From positions 1 to 21,131 of IMG/VR virus record IMGVR_UViG_3300006738_004412: 21,131 nt of DNA; one strand, 5' to 3'. Below the pieces are notes generated by a model. That model was given only the letters and a program-made list of their open reading frames with translations, ran no database searches and was not told where the DNA came from. Positions 20,989 through 21,131 of this stretch are shown piece after piece. This stretch comes from a virus. Numbering within the stretch: position 1 is the stretch's first letter; each line of letters opens with the position of its first letter. Made by a program: the position numbers and the translations under genes.

Positions 20989-21131
20989 ATGTCGGACTTG
21001 GAAAACGAGGGACAAATTGCAGTTGCTCTAACAGAGCTAACGAGCAGGATCGAAACCCTGATAGACAAGCAAGAAGAGCTTGCAGAGAATGTGAGCAAAA
21101 TCAAGGAAGCTGTGTACAACCCAGACGAGGG
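20989..21131 (+). CDS. Partial small coiled-coil protein, cut by window end
   Basis: The gene starts at ATG 20989 with GGAGG about nine bases upstream and is open to the window edge, giving at least 47 residues. The visible part has a heptad-like helix (ALTELTSRIETLIDKQEELAENVSKIKEAV) followed by YNPDEG. A coiled coil ending in a NPDEG motif is familiar to me from small proteins of T4-like cyanophages and related marine phages, but the function is unknown. The following residues are not in the window. It is probably co-transcribed with groEL. Confidence 0.7.
   Translation, partial: MSDLENEGQIAVALTELTSRIETLIDKQEELAENVSKIKEAVYNPDE

Noticed and set aside
1-21131. tRNA genes, CRISPR arrays, insertion sequences or attachment sites
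   Set aside because: Non-coding gaps are all shorter than about 100 bases and none shows a cloverleaf, spaced repeats, terminal inverted repeats or a core-site duplication.

Overview
The window looks like part of a tailed double-stranded DNA phage genome, or a prophage. Almost every base is coding and all genes lie on the + strand. Neighbouring genes overlap by a few bases (ATGA, TAATG) or sit a few bases apart, and many products are phage-type replication or nucleotide-metabolism enzymes. The helicase resembles the T4 gp41/DnaB family, and several small ORFs resemble proteins I associate with T4-like marine phages. The polymerase, however, is a bacterial-style DnaE. Host-like genes (B12-dependent ribonucleotide reductase, IscU, GroES-like, GroEL, IMPDH/GMPR, PurA-like, ClpP-like) suggest a large phage with much auxiliary metabolism. 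The host cannot be named. The two promoters seen are plain sigma-70 type, so transcription by a bacterial housekeeping polymerase is plausible.

Layout. Bases 1-10471 hold DNA replication and precursor supply: 5'-3' exonuclease (5' end cut by the window), replicative helicase, class II ribonucleotide reductase, IscU scaffold, GroES-like co-chaperonin, an unrecognised protein, a nucleotidyltransferase-like protein and DNA polymerase III alpha. Bases 10481-15057 form a tightly coupled purine and regulation block: a 47-residue basic protein, a short PurA/PurZ-family enzyme, a ClpP-like serine peptidase, dUTPase, phage Dam-type methyltransferase, a zinc-ribbon protein, a CBS-less IMP dehydrogenase/GMP reductase, a ribbon-helix-helix-like protein and a cysteine-rich sigma-region-4-like protein. 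Bases 15100-19319 hold an acidic repeat protein, a small membrane protein, an unknown, a second ClpP-like protein and a 624-residue protein with a possible nuclease-like signature. From 19376 there is a groEL gene with its own promoter, interrupted by an in-frame TAG codon. The start of a coiled-coil gene runs off the right end.

How the genes fit together. Exonuclease, helicase and DnaE form a replication core. RNR, dUTPase and the two purine enzymes shape the nucleotide pool. The pairing of a PurZ-length PurA homologue with an IMPDH/GMPR homologue raises the possibility of modified purine metabolism such as 2-aminoadenine DNA, but the PurA-like catalytic Asp13 is retained, so this is open. 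GroES-like, GroEL, IscU and two ClpP-like proteins form an unusually rich protein-folding and processing set. Two promoters share the form TTGACA-16/17-TATAAT with TGT just before TATAAT. The first is nested with an intrinsic terminator, which may insulate the 15100 gene from the 16104 gene. No tRNA, CRISPR, insertion sequence or attachment site was seen, and no gene-free stretch reaches 300 bases.
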